DNA of 64,000 bases from Vicingus serpentipes (GCA_024103385.1 JAGFIT010000022.1:62001-126000), one strand, 5' to 3'; positions 36,450 through 48,202 are shown, counted from the first letter of the stretch. The notes: generated by a model from the sequence alone, not told the origin. Program-made: numbers and translations.

Positions 36450-37204
36450 AGAAAAGAATAATTCCTTGTTTGGATATTCAAGACGGTAGAACAGTTAAGG
36501 GAATCAATTTTGTTGATATTCAAGATGCTGGAGACCCCATTGAATTAGCTAAACGATATGTGGAAGAAGGTGCTGATGAGTTGGTTTTTTTAGACATTAC
36601 TGCTACTGTAGAAAAACGAAAAACATTGGTTGAATTAGTCACTAGAATTGCCGCAGAAATTAACATCCCTTTCACAGTAGGTGGAGGAATTAATACCATA
36701 GAAGATGTTATTGATATTATTAAAGCAGGTGCTGACAAGGTAAGTGTAAACTCTTCAGCCGTTAAAAATCCAAAATTGATTTCCGAAATTGCTAATGAAT
36801 TTGGCAATCAGTGTGTAGTTGTTGCAATTGATACTAAATTTGATGGCAACGAATGGATCGTATTTGTTCATGGAGGCAGAACTCCAACCCCATTAAAAAC
36901 GATTGAATGGGCAAAAGAAGTAGAAAGACTAGGAGCAGGAGAAATATTATTAACCTCTATGAACAATGATGGCACAAAGTCCGGATTTGCGATGGATATT
37001 ACTGATGCCGTGAGCAGAGCCGTTAACATACCTGTTATTGCTTCTGGTGGTGCTGGAACTAAAGATCACTTTGTTACACTTTTTAAACAAACACATGCTA
37101 GTGCTGGATTAGCAGCAAGTATTTTTCATTACGGAGAAATTCCTATTCCAGAACTTAAAGCACATTTACAAAACGAAAAAATTTCAATCAGACAGTGTCT
37201 GTGA
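36443..37204 (+). CDS. hisF: Imidazole glycerol phosphate synthase, cyclase subunit
   Basis: HisF forms imidazoleglycerol phosphate and AICAR from PRFAR using ammonia from HisH. The 253-aa barrel has [65 protein letters not shown] and [13 protein letters not shown]. Catalytic Asp residues at the ends of strands 1 and 5 are present. It overlaps hisA. Confidence 0.95.
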   Translation: MLKKRIIPCLDIQDGRTVKGINFVDIQDAGDPIELAKRYVEEGADELVFLDITATVEKRKTLVELVTRIAAEINIPFTVGGGINTIEDVIDIIKAGADKVSVNSSAVKNPKLISEIANEFGNQCVVVAIDTKFDGNEWIVFVHGGRTPTPLKTIEWAKEVERLGAGEILLTSMNNDGTKSGFAMDITDAVSRAVNIPVIASGGAGTKDHFVTLFKQTHASAGLAASIFHYGEIPIPELKAHLQNEKISIRQCL

Positions 37205-37224
37205 ACCTATAAAATTAGTTAACC

Positions 37225-37815
37225 ATGAATATTGATTTCACAAAAGGAGATGGACTAGTTCCAGTTATCATTCAAAACAATACTACCTTACAAGTACTAA
37301 TGCTAGGGTATATGAATAAAGAAGCTTTTGAAAAAACGCAAGCAGAAGAAAAAGTTACTTTTTACAGCCGTAGCAAAAACAGACTATGGACCAAAGGAGA
37401 AGAATCTGGCAACTTTTTATTTGTTAAAGACATCAAAATAGATTGTGACAATGACACCATTCTAATCAAAGTTGACCCCACAGGTACTACTTGTCATACA
37501 GGTACAACATCTTGTTTTAAAGAAGAAACTCCTCGTGGTTTTATTTATGAATTGGAGAAAACCATTTCTCAACGAATTGATGATAATGATGACTCTTCAT
37601 ACACCAATCAACTGTACCGAAGAGGCATTAATAAAGTGGCTCAAAAGGTAGGTGAAGAGGCTGTAGAGTTAGTTATCGAAGCAAAAGATAACGATAGCTA
37701 TTTATTTAAGAATGAAGCAGCCGACTTAATGTATCATTATTTAATATTGCTAAAAGCTAAAGGATATAAAATGGAAGATGTTGAAGCCATTTTAAAAGAA
37801 AGAGCTAAAAAATAA
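37225..37815 (+). CDS. hisI: Bifunctional PRA-CH hydrolase / PRA-PH pyrophosphatase
   Basis: The 196-aa fusion has an N-terminal HisI (phosphoribosyl-AMP cyclohydrolase) part with LMLGYMNKEA, FYSRSKNRLWTKGE and zinc-ligand cysteines (GTTCHTGTTSC), and a C-terminal HisE (phosphoribosyl-ATP pyrophosphohydrolase) part with QKVGEEAVELVIEA and NEAADLMYHYL. It catalyses steps 2 and 3 and closes the operon. It is often named hisIE. Confidence 0.95.
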   Translation: MNIDFTKGDGLVPVIIQNNTTLQVLMLGYMNKEAFEKTQAEEKVTFYSRSKNRLWTKGEESGNFLFVKDIKIDCDNDTILIKVDPTGTTCHTGTTSCFKEETPRGFIYELEKTISQRIDDNDDSSYTNQLYRRGINKVAQKVGEEAVELVIEAKDNDSYLFKNEAADLMYHYLILLKAKGYKMEDVEAILKERAKK

Positions 37816-38119
37816 TAGTCAATTATTGGTACCTTATAGTTTTAGTAGAATCAAATAAAATTCTTTTTTGATTTTTATCAATATTATATTTTTATTAATT
37901 TACTTTATTTAGATTTAAATTTGTATAAATCCTATTGATTAAAATATATTATTTCGTTTTTATTGTTTTTTCAAAATTTAACGAAACATTATTAGTGTTA
38001 TTAGAGTATTACTATACAGAGCTCCAGACTAGTTTGTTTTTTCGTTCTTTGAAACACATCATAAACAACATTTGAATAAAATCTTGTAGCAAATTTTTAC
38101 TAACTAAACCTAACTAACC
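37816..38119. other. AT-rich intergenic region after the his operon
   Basis: These 304 bases hold no gene. TAAATTTG at 37916-37923 fits the -7 consensus but lies about 200 bases before the next ATG. I see no good terminator hairpin after hisI. The DNA just before 38120 has repeated CTAAC (TAACTAAACCTAACTAACC). Confidence 0.5.
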
Positions 38120-38854
38120 ATGAAAACAATACATACATACACCGCAATTATTGCTCTTTTATTATGTAATTTAATCTCTAGAGCCAATGACGCTAATTTA
38201 CCAAAAGGAATTATCTATCAATTAGTTATTCAAAGTTCAGACATACAAAAATCCAATGCTGTGATTACTGAATATCATTACTTGAGAAAAGTAATGACCA
38301 AAGGAAAGTTTCAATATCAATTTGGCAAATTCGAAACATTTAAAGAAGTAAGTGAGACTAAAGATAAATTAATAACTGTAGGCTGTAAAAATGTTGAAAT
38401 ATTAGCTTACAACAACCATATTTTAATCCCTGTATCAGAAGCTATTTCTTTACAGTATAAAGAAAATATTATGGAAGAAAGAGCTGAAGGAAACCGAAGT
38501 CCAAAAACAATTACCACGAAAGAAGTGAACTACTTATTGCAAGTACAACAGTCTGGATTAAAGCATTATTTTTCTCTTGCGATACCAATCCATTCCGTAG
38601 AAACAGTTGATCGAATTCTAGAAGAAATAGATAATGAACAAATCATTGAAATTAGTGTTGATGATAAGCTATACTCTATCGGAAAATATGAAAATTTTGA
38701 AGAAGTAATTGCTGCTCGAAAACAATTTATAGAGGATAAAATTTATGATGTCTTTATTATGGCGCAAATTACCGATGATAGAATTAACCTTGAAGACACC
38801 CAAAATTTAGCTTTAAAAATTCAATCTGTAGTAAATGAGTTGGCAGAGAAATAA
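38120..38854 (+). CDS. Exported protein with two SPOR-like modules
   Basis: The 244-aa product has a signal peptide ending SRA. Two similar units follow: IYQLVIQSS...YQFGKFETFKEVSETKDKL...VEILAYNN (about 31-110), and LLQVQQSG...YSIGKYENFEEVIAARKQF...DVFIMAQIT (about 135-225). The pattern of a beta strand, G(K)F/Y-x-x-F/F, a helix and a last strand is SPOR-like, a fold that binds denuded septal peptidoglycan. Sequence match to SPOR is weak, so the assignment is structural. Confidence 0.5.
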   Translation: MKTIHTYTAIIALLLCNLISRANDANLPKGIIYQLVIQSSDIQKSNAVITEYHYLRKVMTKGKFQYQFGKFETFKEVSETKDKLITVGCKNVEILAYNNHILIPVSEAISLQYKENIMEERAEGNRSPKTITTKEVNYLLQVQQSGLKHYFSLAIPIHSVETVDRILEEIDNEQIIEISVDDKLYSIGKYENFEEVIAARKQFIEDKIYDVFIMAQITDDRINLEDTQNLALKIQSVVNELAEK

Positions 38855-38877
38855 AAAACAAAGGGCAATCTTTTCTG

Positions 38878-38885
38878 TATCTTTG
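38878..38885 (+). promoter_or_regulatory. Candidate -7 box very close to the YgiQ start
   Basis: TATCTTTG fits TAnnTTTG. It ends only 8 bases before the ATG at 38894, so a transcript starting here would have almost no leader. No -33 TTG is seen. Confidence 0.4.
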
Positions 38886-38893
38886 CTTTACTT

Positions 38894-40759
38894 ATGCAAC
38901 AAAAAAGATCAATAACCGAATGGCTGCCTACCACAAAAAAAGAGGTTGAAAAAAGAGGGTGGGATGAACTAGACATTATCCTCTTTAGCGGAGATGCCTA
39001 CGTAGATCATCCAGCGTTTGGTTCGGCAGTAATAGGAAGAATTATTGAAAGCATGGGATTGAAGATTGCCATTGTGCCTCAACCCAATTGGAAAGATGAT
39101 TTGAGGGATTTCAAAAAATTAGGAATCCCTAAATTATTTTTTGGAGTTACCGCTGGCTGTATGGATCCTATGATTAATCACTACACTGCTAGTAAAAGAT
39201 TACGATCAGATGATGCATATACCCCTGGAGGTAAAAATGGTTTCCGGCCAGACTATGCAACAACTGTTTACAGTAACATTTTAAAATCATTATTCCCTGA
39301 TATTCCTGTTGTAATAGGAGGTATAGAAGCTTCTTTAAGAAGAGTAACTCATTATGACTATTGGAGTGACCAATTGAAACCTACTATTCTTCACGATTCC
39401 AAAGCAGACCTTTTAGTGTATGGAATGGGGGAACAACCATTGAGAGAATTAATTATTTTACTTCAAAAAGGCATTCCGTTTGACTCTCTAACCACCATCA
39501 AACAAACTGCTTTCTTACAATCAGCAGATACTCCTCTCCCAAAAAACAAACAATGGAAAGATAGAACGCTTGTTTCTCACGAAGAATGTCTAAAAGACAA
39601 AAAAGCATTTGCTTCCAACTTCAAATACATTGAACAAGAATCTAATAAACTCAATGCAGACCGATTGATTCAAAAGGTTGGGGAAAATAACCTCATCATC
39701 AATCCTCCATTTGTTACCATGACAGAAAAAGAGATTGATGCTTCTTTTGATTTGCCTTATACTCGATTGCCTCATCCAAAATACGAGAAAAGAGGAACAA
39801 TTCCTGCTTTTGAAATGATTAAGTTTTCTGTAAATATGCACCGTGGTTGTTTTGGTGGATGTAGTTTCTGTACTATTTCTGCTCACCAAGGAAAGTTTAT
39901 CGCCAGTCGATCAAAGAAATCCATTTTAAAAGAAGTAGAAAACGTTACTGAAATGCCTGGATTTAAAGGGTATATCAGTGACTTAGGAGGGCCTTCAGCC
40001 AATATGTATAAAATGAAAGGAAAAGTGCAAGAGATTTGCGATAAATGCATCAGTCCTTCATGCATCTCTCCTGTAATTTGTCATAACCTAGATACTTCGC
40101 ATCAACCACTTACTGATATTTATAAAAGTGTAGCTGAAAATCCAAAAGTTAAAAAAGCATTTGTAGGAAGTGGAATTAGATATGATATGTTGGTTCCAGA
40201 ATTTAATAAAAATGCTGATAAAAAAGATTTGGAAGATTATACCGAACAAGTGATTAAGAATCACGTTTCTGGTCGATTAAAAGTTGCCCCTGAGCACACT
40301 TCAGATGAAGTATTAAAAATTATGAGAAAACCTTCTTTTAAAAATTTCCATCTTTTCAAAAAAACATTTGATAGAATAAATGCGAAATACAAATTAAATC
40401 AACAATTAATCCCTTATTTTATTTCCAGTCACCCTGCCTGTAAATTAGAAGATATGGCCAATCTAGCTGTAGAAACTAAAGATATGGGATTTCAATTAGA
40501 GCAGGTAAACGATTTTACGCCTACACCCATGACTGTCGCAACCGTTATTTATTATTCAGGATACCATCCTTATACTCTAAAACCTGTTTTTACCCCTAAG
40601 TCTAAAAAAGAAAAACAAGACCAGAACCGATTTTTCTTTTGGTACAAAAAAGAAAACCATCAATGGATAAAAGATGTGTTAATGAATGCTAATCGAACTG
40701 ATTTGTTAAACAAGCTGCTTACTTTTTCTAACAAGAAAAAATCGCTTCGTCACAAATAA
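38894..40759 (+). CDS. YgiQ-family radical SAM protein
   Basis: The 621-aa protein opens with a B12-binding-like region, contains ATVYSNILK, GGIEASLRR and the radical SAM cluster CFGGCSFC (Cx3Cx2C) in MHRGCFGGCSFCTISAHQGK, and ends with a basic tail. This is the YgiQ/UPF0313 family, whose reaction is not established. Full length for the family. It converges on the SprF-like gene. The short hairpin TAAAGGG-GA-CCCTTTA at 40757-40771 overlaps its stop codon. Confidence 0.8.
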   Translation: MQQKRSITEWLPTTKKEVEKRGWDELDIILFSGDAYVDHPAFGSAVIGRIIESMGLKIAIVPQPNWKDDLRDFKKLGIPKLFFGVTAGCMDPMINHYTASKRLRSDDAYTPGGKNGFRPDYATTVYSNILKSLFPDIPVVIGGIEASLRRVTHYDYWSDQLKPTILHDSKADLLVYGMGEQPLRELIILLQKGIPFDSLTTIKQTAFLQSADTPLPKNKQWKDRTLVSHEECLKDKKAFASNFKYIEQESNKLNADRLIQKVGENNLIINPPFVTMTEKEIDASFDLPYTRLPHPKYEKRGTIPAFEMIKFSVNMHRGCFGGCSFCTISAHQGKFIASRSKKSILKEVENVTEMPGFKGYISDLGGPSANMYKMKGKVQEICDKCISPSCISPVICHNLDTSHQPLTDIYKSVAENPKVKKAFVGSGIRYDMLVPEFNKNADKKDLEDYTEQVIKNHVSGRLKVAPEHTSDEVLKIMRKPSFKNFHLFKKTFDRINAKYKLNQQLIPYFISSHPACKLEDMANLAVETKDMGFQLEQVNDFTPTPMTVATVIYYSGYHPYTLKPVFTPKSKKEKQDQNRFFFWYKKENHQWIKDVLMNANRTDLLNKLLTFSNKKKSLRHK

Positions 40760-40782
40760 AGGGGACCCTTTAGATAAAATAA

Positions 40783-41715
40783 TTAATAATAAGCCGCACA
40801 AGCTTTTTTCTCTGAACCACCACCTGTTCCTGCGCCATCTCCCCCGCATTGACTAAATCCTAACATTACTTCGTGTCCGTAATTACCATAAATTTTGTTC
40901 AATGGAAAATCAAATGCATAGGTTAATGTTATTGCTTTAGCTAATCTAAATTTAATATTCGCAATAGCTGATTCGCCTACCCTATAACCTAACCCCATTG
41001 TGAAATTTTGCTGATACACCCATGCTACATTCAAATCTATAGCTGGTGGTGCCATAACATTCCATTTCAACAAAAACGATTTAAATATTGTCCAATTGTT
41101 AACTACCGATTTATGTCCATACCCTAAATAATATTGATTAATCTGTTTTTCTTCTACCCCTAAATTTATATTTTTAAAATACAGTTGATTAATAGAAAAA
41201 CTCCAATAAGCCTTTTTACTATAAAACAAAATTCCAGGCATAATGTCTGGGTATCTTAATTTCGATCCTGATGCTGCTGCTAAAACTGGATCAGGATCAT
41301 TTTCAAGAAACACATTATCTGTTGCATATTGTTGTATCCCTGCAAAAACACCTACCCCCATTGTGTATTTAGGTGATATTTTGGTATGATAGGCATATGC
41401 TAATTTTACATACGTTCTAGTAGTTAAATGTACTTGGTCTTGTTCTACATATAGTCCAACAGCATGTTTTCCATTATTATTAAAATGTTTTTTCCCTAAT
41501 CCTTTATGTATACTCGCAAATGAAGTCCATGGAGCACCTTTAAAACCTACCCATTGCAAACGAGTTCCCATCCTGAAATCAAGACAAGGTGTAGTCCCGG
41601 CAAAAGCAGGGTTGTAACCAAAATTATTAAAAGAATATTGAGAATACTGCGGAGATTGTTGACCAGTAACCATCAAACTTAAAATCATGAATATTATGAC
41701 AACACTTTTTCTCAT
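40783..41715 (-). CDS. PorP/SprF family protein paired with a type B cargo
   Basis: The 310-aa product has a signal peptide ending VTGQ, the family opening QSPQYSQYSFNNFGYNPAFAGT, RLQWVGFKGAPWT and barrel strands ending at a GFSQCGGDGAGTGGGS tail. The C-terminal Gly/Ser/Cys-rich tail (about 290-310) is an unusual addition. It starts directly after the stop of the type B cargo gene, so the two form a secretion pair. Confidence 0.85.
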   Translation of the reverse strand: MRKSVVIIFMILSLMVTGQQSPQYSQYSFNNFGYNPAFAGTTPCLDFRMGTRLQWVGFKGAPWTSFASIHKGLGKKHFNNNGKHAVGLYVEQDQVHLTTRTYVKLAYAYHTKISPKYTMGVGVFAGIQQYATDNVFLENDPDPVLAAASGSKLRYPDIMPGILFYSKKAYWSFSINQLYFKNINLGVEEKQINQYYLGYGHKSVVNNWTIFKSFLLKWNVMAPPAIDLNVAWVYQQNFTMGLGYRVGESAIANIKFRLAKAITLTYAFDFPLNKIYGNYGHEVMLGFSQCGGDGAGTGGGSEKKACAAYY

Positions 41716-42570
41716 CTATCTAAATACCGAAATAGCTCCTTTTAATACAAAATCATCCCCTTTTTCTAGTACTACCTTTAACACATAATAATAGGTAGAA
41801 ACAGGTAAGTCCACCGCTAAATATGTAACATCCCAAGCTTCTACATTGTCATAATTTTTTTTATGATAAACTCGCTGGCCCCATCTATCAAAAACAAAGA
41901 CCTCATTATTAGGATAGTCCTGAATATTTGCAATAATCCAAGTATCGTTATGTCCATCGCCATTAGGTGTAATTACCTCCGATGGATACGGAGGATCACA
42001 AGGGTTTTGATCCATAACCACCCATACTGTATCCCCACAACCTTGGTTATCCTCTACATATACCTGGTAATTTCCAACAGGCAATTCTGGGTATAATTCT
42101 TTTTGTCCTTCAGTCCCTTCTCCATTCAATAAATCATAACTGTATGGAGGCTCTCCTCCAATACCTATCACTTCAATAATACGAAGATCTGCTACTTTCT
42201 GATTACATTCTTCAATAATCGTTTCAGTGGTAATTTCATAAGTTACCGCTTGGTGATAAATGTTGTTCGTGAAAAATGTATCTGGAACTGAACAAGAAGA
42301 GTCTGTCATGTAAAGCCGTAGATCCACAATATTCATATCACTCAAAGTTACAGTGCTATCCATTCCAACTGTATCTCCATTCACTACCCATACATATTGA
42401 GGATTTGGTGGGTTTCCTGTAGGCTGTGCTGTGTATTTTATGGGAACATCTTTACATACAAAACCTGTTGGATTTCTATCTATTCCCACACCTAGATTGC
42501 ACTGAGCTCGTAATCCAGTATTGATTAATAATGGTAAAAAAATAACGCTTAATAATAGTCGTTTTTTCAT
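41716..42570 (-). CDS. Secreted protein with type B sorting domain
   Basis: The 284-aa product has a signal peptide ending LRAQ, an Ig-like region (VWVNGDTVGMDSTVTL), a second beta module (SYDLLNGEG, GNYQVYVEDNQGCGDTVWV) and a type B sorting domain (about 200-284; SEVITPNGDGHNDTW, VFDRWGQRVYH). It is a T9SS cargo that needs a SprF-like partner, which follows directly. The mature part has no enzyme motif. Confidence 0.8.
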   Translation of the reverse strand: MKKRLLLSVIFLPLLINTGLRAQCNLGVGIDRNPTGFVCKDVPIKYTAQPTGNPPNPQYVWVVNGDTVGMDSTVTLSDMNIVDLRLYMTDSSCSVPDTFFTNNIYHQAVTYEITTETIIEECNQKVADLRIIEVIGIGGEPPYSYDLLNGEGTEGQKELYPELPVGNYQVYVEDNQGCGDTVWVVMDQNPCDPPYPSEVITPNGDGHNDTWIIANIQDYPNNEVFVFDRWGQRVYHKKNYDNVEAWDVTYLAVDLPVSTYYYVLKVVLEKGDDFVLKGAISVFR

Positions 42571-42615
42571 GCGGCTAAATTACTATTATTTTTTCAGAAT
42601 AAATTACCCTTTCCG

Positions 42616-44154
42616 CTATCCTGCCCAGCCCTCTCTATCTAAACTTCTATACTGAATGGCTTCTGCCAAATGGTTCGTTTCAATATTTTCTGCTCCTTCT
42701 AAATCTGCTATTGTTCGAGCCACTTTTAATATCCTATCATAGGCTCTAGCTGATAATCCTAACTTATTCATCGCTGTTTTTAATAAATCTCTTCCTGACT
42801 GATCTATTTGACATATTTCTTTTAATACTTTAGATGATATTTGAGCGTTTGCATGTGTTCCTTTATTACTTTTGAATCGTTCTTCTTGAATTTTTCTCGC
42901 AGCAATAACCCTTTTTCTAATTAACGTACTTGATTCTCCTACCTCTTTATTGCTCAATTCATTAAATGATACTGGAGTCACTTCTACATGCAAGTCAATT
43001 CTATCTAACAACGGTCCTGATATTTTACTTAAATACTTTTGTACTACTCCTGGAGAACACACACAATCCTTTTCTGGATGATTATAGTACCCACAAGGAC
43101 ATGGGTTCATTGATGCTACCATCATAAAACTCGCTGGATAATCTACCGTAAACTTTGCCCTTGAAATAGAAATTCTTCTATCCTCCAGTGGTTGTCGAAG
43201 CACTTCTAATACTGTTCTTTTAAATTCAGGTAATTCATCTAAAAACAATACTCCGTTATGTGCTAAAGAAATTTCCCCTGGCTGAGGAAATCCTCCTCCT
43301 CCAACAAGAGCTACATCAGAAATAGTGTGATGTGGAGCCCTAAATGGTCTTACACTTATTAAGGAGGTTTCCTTTCCTAGTTTTCCTCCGACAGAATGAA
43401 TTTTTGTGGTTTCTAAAGCTTCTTGTAATGACAAAGGAGGAAGTATGGTTGGTAAACGTTTTGCTAACATTGTTTTCCCTGCTCCTGGGGGACCAATTAA
43501 AATTACATTATGTCCTCCTGCTGCTGCAATTTCCAACGCTCTTTTTATGTTCTCTTGACCTTTAACATCTTCAAAATCGAAATCAACACTTTTTAAATTT
43601 TCATAAAATTCTTTACGAGTATCTACTTCTATTTTTGTTAATTCTACTTCTCCGTTGAAAAAATCAATCACCTCTTTAATGTTATTGATTCCATAAACTG
43701 CTAGCCCATCAACAATTGCAGCTTCTTTAGCATTTTCTCTGGGTAAAATAAACCCTTTAAACCCCTCTTTTTGAGCTTGTATCGCTATTGGCAAAGCTCC
43801 TTTTATGGGTTGTAAACTTCCATCCAACGAAAGTTCTCCAACAATTACATAATCTCCAATATTCGTTTCTTGCATTTGCCCTGAAGCTGCTAAAATTCCA
43901 ATGGCTATTGTTAAATCATAAGCGGAACCTTCTTTACGGATATCTGCAGGAGCCATGTTGACCACCGTTTTCTTTCCTGGCATTTTATATCCTACATTCT
44001 TTAATGCAGATTCTATTCGTTGCTGACTTTCTTTTACGGCATTATCAGGTAATCCCACCATAAAGAATTTCATTCCTCGATCTACATTTACCTCAACCGT
44101 AATGGTTATAGCATCCACGCCTACAACAGCACTTCCAAAAGTTTTTACCAACAT
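42616..44154 (-). CDS. YifB/ComM-family AAA ATPase (Mg-chelatase-like)
   Basis: The 512-aa protein has an N-terminal Lon-protease-like domain (about 1-170), a P-loop [15 protein letters not shown] (about 220), Walker [11 protein letters not shown], a cysteine loop [13 protein letters not shown] and a C-terminal lid domain. The family relates to ComM, a branch-migration helicase for natural transformation. Here the competence genes are not nearby. It sits 3 bases from gmhA. Confidence 0.85.
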   Translation of the reverse strand: MLVKTFGSAVVGVDAITITVEVNVDRGMKFFMVGLPDNAVKESQQRIESALKNVGYKMPGKKTVVNMAPADIRKEGSAYDLTIAIGILAASGQMQETNIGDYVIVGELSLDGSLQPIKGALPIAIQAQKEGFKGFILPRENAKEAAIVDGLAVYGINNIKEVIDFFNGEVELTKIEVDTRKEFYENLKSVDFDFEDVKGQENIKRALEIAAAGGHNVILIGPPGAGKTMLAKRLPTILPPLSLQEALETTKIHSVGGKLGKETSLISVRPFRAPHHTISDVALVGGGGFPQPGEISLAHNGVLFLDELPEFKRTVLEVLRQPLEDRRISISRAKFTVDYPASFMMVASMNPCPCGYYNHPEKDCVCSPGVVQKYLSKISGPLLDRIDLHVEVTPVSFNELSNKEVGESSTLIRKRVIAARKIQEERFKSNKGTHANAQISSKVLKEICQIDQSGRDLLKTAMNKLGLSARAYDRILKVARTIADLEGAENIETNHLAEAIQYRSLDREGWAG

Positions 44155-44157
44155 AAC

Positions 44158-44730
44158 TTACAGGTGCTCTTCAATATAATGTATTAATGAATGGATAACT
44201 TTAATATGAATCTCCTGAGCTCTGTCAGAGTACTCGGAAAAAGGAGCTTTAATCTCTATGTCACACGCTTCCGAAAGTTGACCTCCTGATTTACCTGTTA
44301 ACCCTATTACTACAATCCCTTTTTCTTTAGCAACATTCACTGCCTTCATAATATTAGGAGAATTTCCACTTGTACTGATAGCTAACAAAATATCCCCTTC
44401 TTTCCCTAAGGCATCCACATAACGAGAAAAAATTTCATCATAACCATAGTCATTTCCAACACAACTCATATGAGATGCATCCGAAATAGAAACTGCAGGC
44501 AACGCTTTTCTGTTTTCTCTGAAGCGTCCTGTTAGTTCTTCTGCAAAATGCATTGCATCACACATCGACCCTCCATTACCACATGACATTACTTTTCCTC
44601 CTTTCCGAAATGAATTGACTAACGCTTTTCCAGCCAACTCTATATTCATTAGATTTTCTTCATCGTTAATAAATTGGTCTAATATTTGTTTTGCCTCTGT
44701 AAAATTGTTTTTAATTAACTCTAAACTCAT
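44158..44730 (-). CDS. gmhA: Sedoheptulose 7-phosphate isomerase
   Basis: GmhA isomerises sedoheptulose 7-phosphate to D-glycero-D-manno-heptose 7-phosphate for lipopolysaccharide heptose. The 190-aa SIS-domain protein has [45 protein letters not shown] and the C-terminal [15 protein letters not shown]. All these are typical of GmhA. Confidence 0.9.
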   Translation of the reverse strand: MSLELIKNNFTEAKQILDQFINDEENLMNIELAGKALVNSFRKGGKVMSCGNGGSMCDAMHFAEELTGRFRENRKALPAVSISDASHMSCVGNDYGYDEIFSRYVDALGKEGDILLAISTSGNSPNIMKAVNVAKEKGIVVIGLTGKSGGQLSEACDIEIKAPFSEYSDRAQEIHIKVIHSLIHYIEEHL

Positions 44731-44834
44731 GCTTCTTATAATGTTTTAGATGATTAAAGTATAAAATAATAGCAATCAAATTTAGATAATAAATAAAGTA
44801 TATTTATTTTTATAACCAATAAACATTTAACCTT

Positions 44835-45284
44835 ATGAAAAAAGTTTTACTTAGTTTAATCGTATTAGCAGCTTTTAGTAGTGTTAGTGCTCAGGAAAAT
44901 GATGGAGAGGCAATTGTAACTTGCCACCAAAAATATGCTAAAGTATTTGAAAACAGAGGGGCTTATCCAATCACTGATGGTGTTTATGATAACGTAATCA
45001 TTACTTTTAGAAAAGGCAGTATGGCCGACTGTTTGTATGGGAAAGTAAAAGTGCAAAACGAAGAAATAAATACTTATGAAATGTATTTAAAATTCGAAGA
45101 TGACTCTTATGAGAAAATCCAACGAAAATTTCGGTATCCAGAAGAAAAAATAACTATCGAAAATGGGATGAGTCGTACTATGATTACGGTTGATGATGAA
45201 TTGATCACCATTTTATTTGTAAAAAGCATTAAACCTAAGAAAAAATCTTACGTTAAAGCGGCAGATCCTGATTTTGATTTTTGA
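44835..45284 (+). CDS. Small exported protein, unknown function
   Basis: The 149-aa product has a signal peptide ending SVSAQ. The mature part is beta-rich with CHQKYAKVF, DNVIITFRKGS, a second Cys (ADCLYG) and a basic C-terminal KPKKKSYVKAA before an acidic DPDFDF tail. Two cysteines could form a disulfide. I do not recognise a family. It converges on the spermidine-synthase-like gene. Confidence 0.55.
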   Translation: MKKVLLSLIVLAAFSSVSAQENDGEAIVTCHQKYAKVFENRGAYPITDGVYDNVIITFRKGSMADCLYGKVKVQNEEINTYEMYLKFEDDSYEKIQRKFRYPEEKITIENGMSRTMITVDDELITILFVKSIKPKKKSYVKAADPDFDF

Positions 45285-45295
45285 CCCTAATAGTT

Positions 45296-45958
45296 TTATA
45301 TTTTCACACAATAAACAACGTTTACCTTTTCTAAGTTAAATCGTTCTACTTTTGTATTGAATATTTTTTGAAGAGCTATTTCTATTGTTTTTGCTAACTC
45401 CTTTGTATCGTAATTGTAAGCAACAAAATTAAAAACGAGCATCCCTTCTTTATTTAATAATACTTTTAGTTGATTTAAAAAAGAAGGAGAATAAAACTCC
45501 TTAGGAACATCAATCCCTTCAAATAAATCTACCACTATTAAATCATACATTGAAGTTGTATTTTCAATGTAATGCATTGCATCTTCTATATGGATAGATA
45601 GTTTATTATATTGACTTAATTGAAAATATTTATTTCCCAACGTTATCACTTTTTCATCTATCTCAACTGCATCCATCGTGGGGTTCATCTCTAATTCATC
45701 ATAAATAATTGACGGGATACTCCCAACACCTCCTCCCAAAACTAAAATAGATTCTATAACTTGTTCTTTTAGCTTTATCTTTTTAAATGTTTGTTGAAAA
45801 ACACGGTGCAAACTACCAAAAGAGTAATTGGCGTTTGAAGTATTTAGCACGTACTTCCCCTCTTGAATAGCAACAATTAATTTAGGGTTATACGGACTAC
45901 TTGTTTTTTCTACTGTAATCCGAGAAAAGTAGCTCCAATATTTCTGGATAATATTCAT
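45296..45958 (-). CDS. Spermidine-synthase-like SAM-binding protein
   Basis: The 220-aa protein has the motif VLGGGVGSIPSIIYDE, acidic strand MDAVEIDEKVI, a helix, EDAMHYIE and YDLIVVDLFEG, the layout of spermidine synthases (SpeE fold) and related MFS-fused proteins. It is shorter than SpeE and lacks the N-terminal beta domain, so the aminopropyl acceptor is uncertain. It overlaps the small membrane protein by 4 bases. Confidence 0.65.
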   Translation of the reverse strand: MNIIQKYWSYFSRITVEKTSSPYNPKLIVAIQEGKYVLNTSNANYSFGSLHRVFQQTFKKIKLKEQVIESILVLGGGVGSIPSIIYDELEMNPTMDAVEIDEKVITLGNKYFQLSQYNKLSIHIEDAMHYIENTTSMYDLIVVDLFEGIDVPKEFYSPSFLNQLKVLLNKEGMLVFNFVAYNYDTKELAKTIEIALQKIFNTKVERFNLEKVNVVYCVKI

Positions 45959-46131
45959 TTCCTTTTTGTAGTATTATTGACAGAATAACCTATTAAAATA
46001 AGAACCATAAATGGCATTAAAAAAGTGAAACTATATACAGAAAAGTTATCCGTTAAATAGAAAATTAAACTCACCAAAACAACCAGACTTATTCCTGCTA
46101 TTCCTATTTTTTGAAGTAAATGAAGTTTCAT
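45955..46131 (-). CDS. Small membrane protein with two predicted helices
   Basis: The 58-aa product starting at the ATG at 46131 (MKLHLLQK) has two hydrophobic segments (about 6-24 and 32-50) and a basic end KRK. An in-frame ATG at 46158 lies inside the groL terminator hairpin and is rejected as the start. It overlaps the SpeE-like gene by 4 bases, so the two are translated together. Function unknown. Confidence 0.55.
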   Translation of the reverse strand: MKLHLLQKIGIAGISLVVLVSLIFYLTDNFSVYSFTFLMPFMVLILIGYSVNNTTKRK

Positions 46132-46145
46132 TGAGTAAATATAAC

Positions 46146-46173
46146 AAAGCCTTTTCATAAATGAAAAGGCTTT
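46146..46173 (-). terminator. groL terminator hairpin
   Basis: AAAGCCTTTTCAT and ATGAAAAGGCTTT are perfect 13-base complements with a 2-base AA loop, 26 bases past the groL stop. Confidence 0.75.
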
Positions 46174-46198
46174 GAAAGTATCTGTAATTAAGTTGAAA

Positions 46199-47857
<1,659 letters not shown>

Positions 47858-47926
47858 CTAGTTATTTAAACTAACCTAATGATTACCTTTTTTTATTTTT
47901 TAGAAAAATATTGAGTCTGTGAAACT

Positions 47927-48202
47927 TTAAACAATCGCAAAAATGTCAGACTCTCTCATAATTAAATAATCTCTTCCTTCTACTGAAACTTCAGTTCCTG
48001 CATACTTTCCATAAAGTACAATATCTCCTTTTTTAACCGTCATAGGTTCATCTGGGTTCCCATTTCCTACCGCAACAACTTTACCTCTTTGAGGTTTCTC
48101 TTTAGCGGTATCAGGAATAATAATTCCCCCAGCTGTTTTTTCTTCTGCTGCTGCAGACTCAACAATTACTCTGTCTGCTAATGGTTTAATGTTAATTGAC
48201 AT
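47927..48202 (-). CDS. groS: Co-chaperonin GroES
   Basis: GroES caps GroEL. The 91-aa protein has PLADRVIVE, the mobile loop [15 protein letters not shown], and [14 protein letters not shown]. It is the first gene of the groESL transcript; the previous gene, secG, is closed by a terminator. I found no CIRCE inverted repeat upstream. Confidence 0.95.
   Translation of the reverse strand: MSINIKPLADRVIVESAAAEEKTAGGIIIPDTAKEKPQRGKVVAVGNGNPDEPMTVKKGDIVLYGKYAGTEVSVEGRDYLIMRESDIFAIV

Noticed and set aside
46132-46158. Longer start for the small membrane protein
   Set aside because: The ATG lies inside the groL terminator hairpin; the ATG at 46131 gives a normal start.
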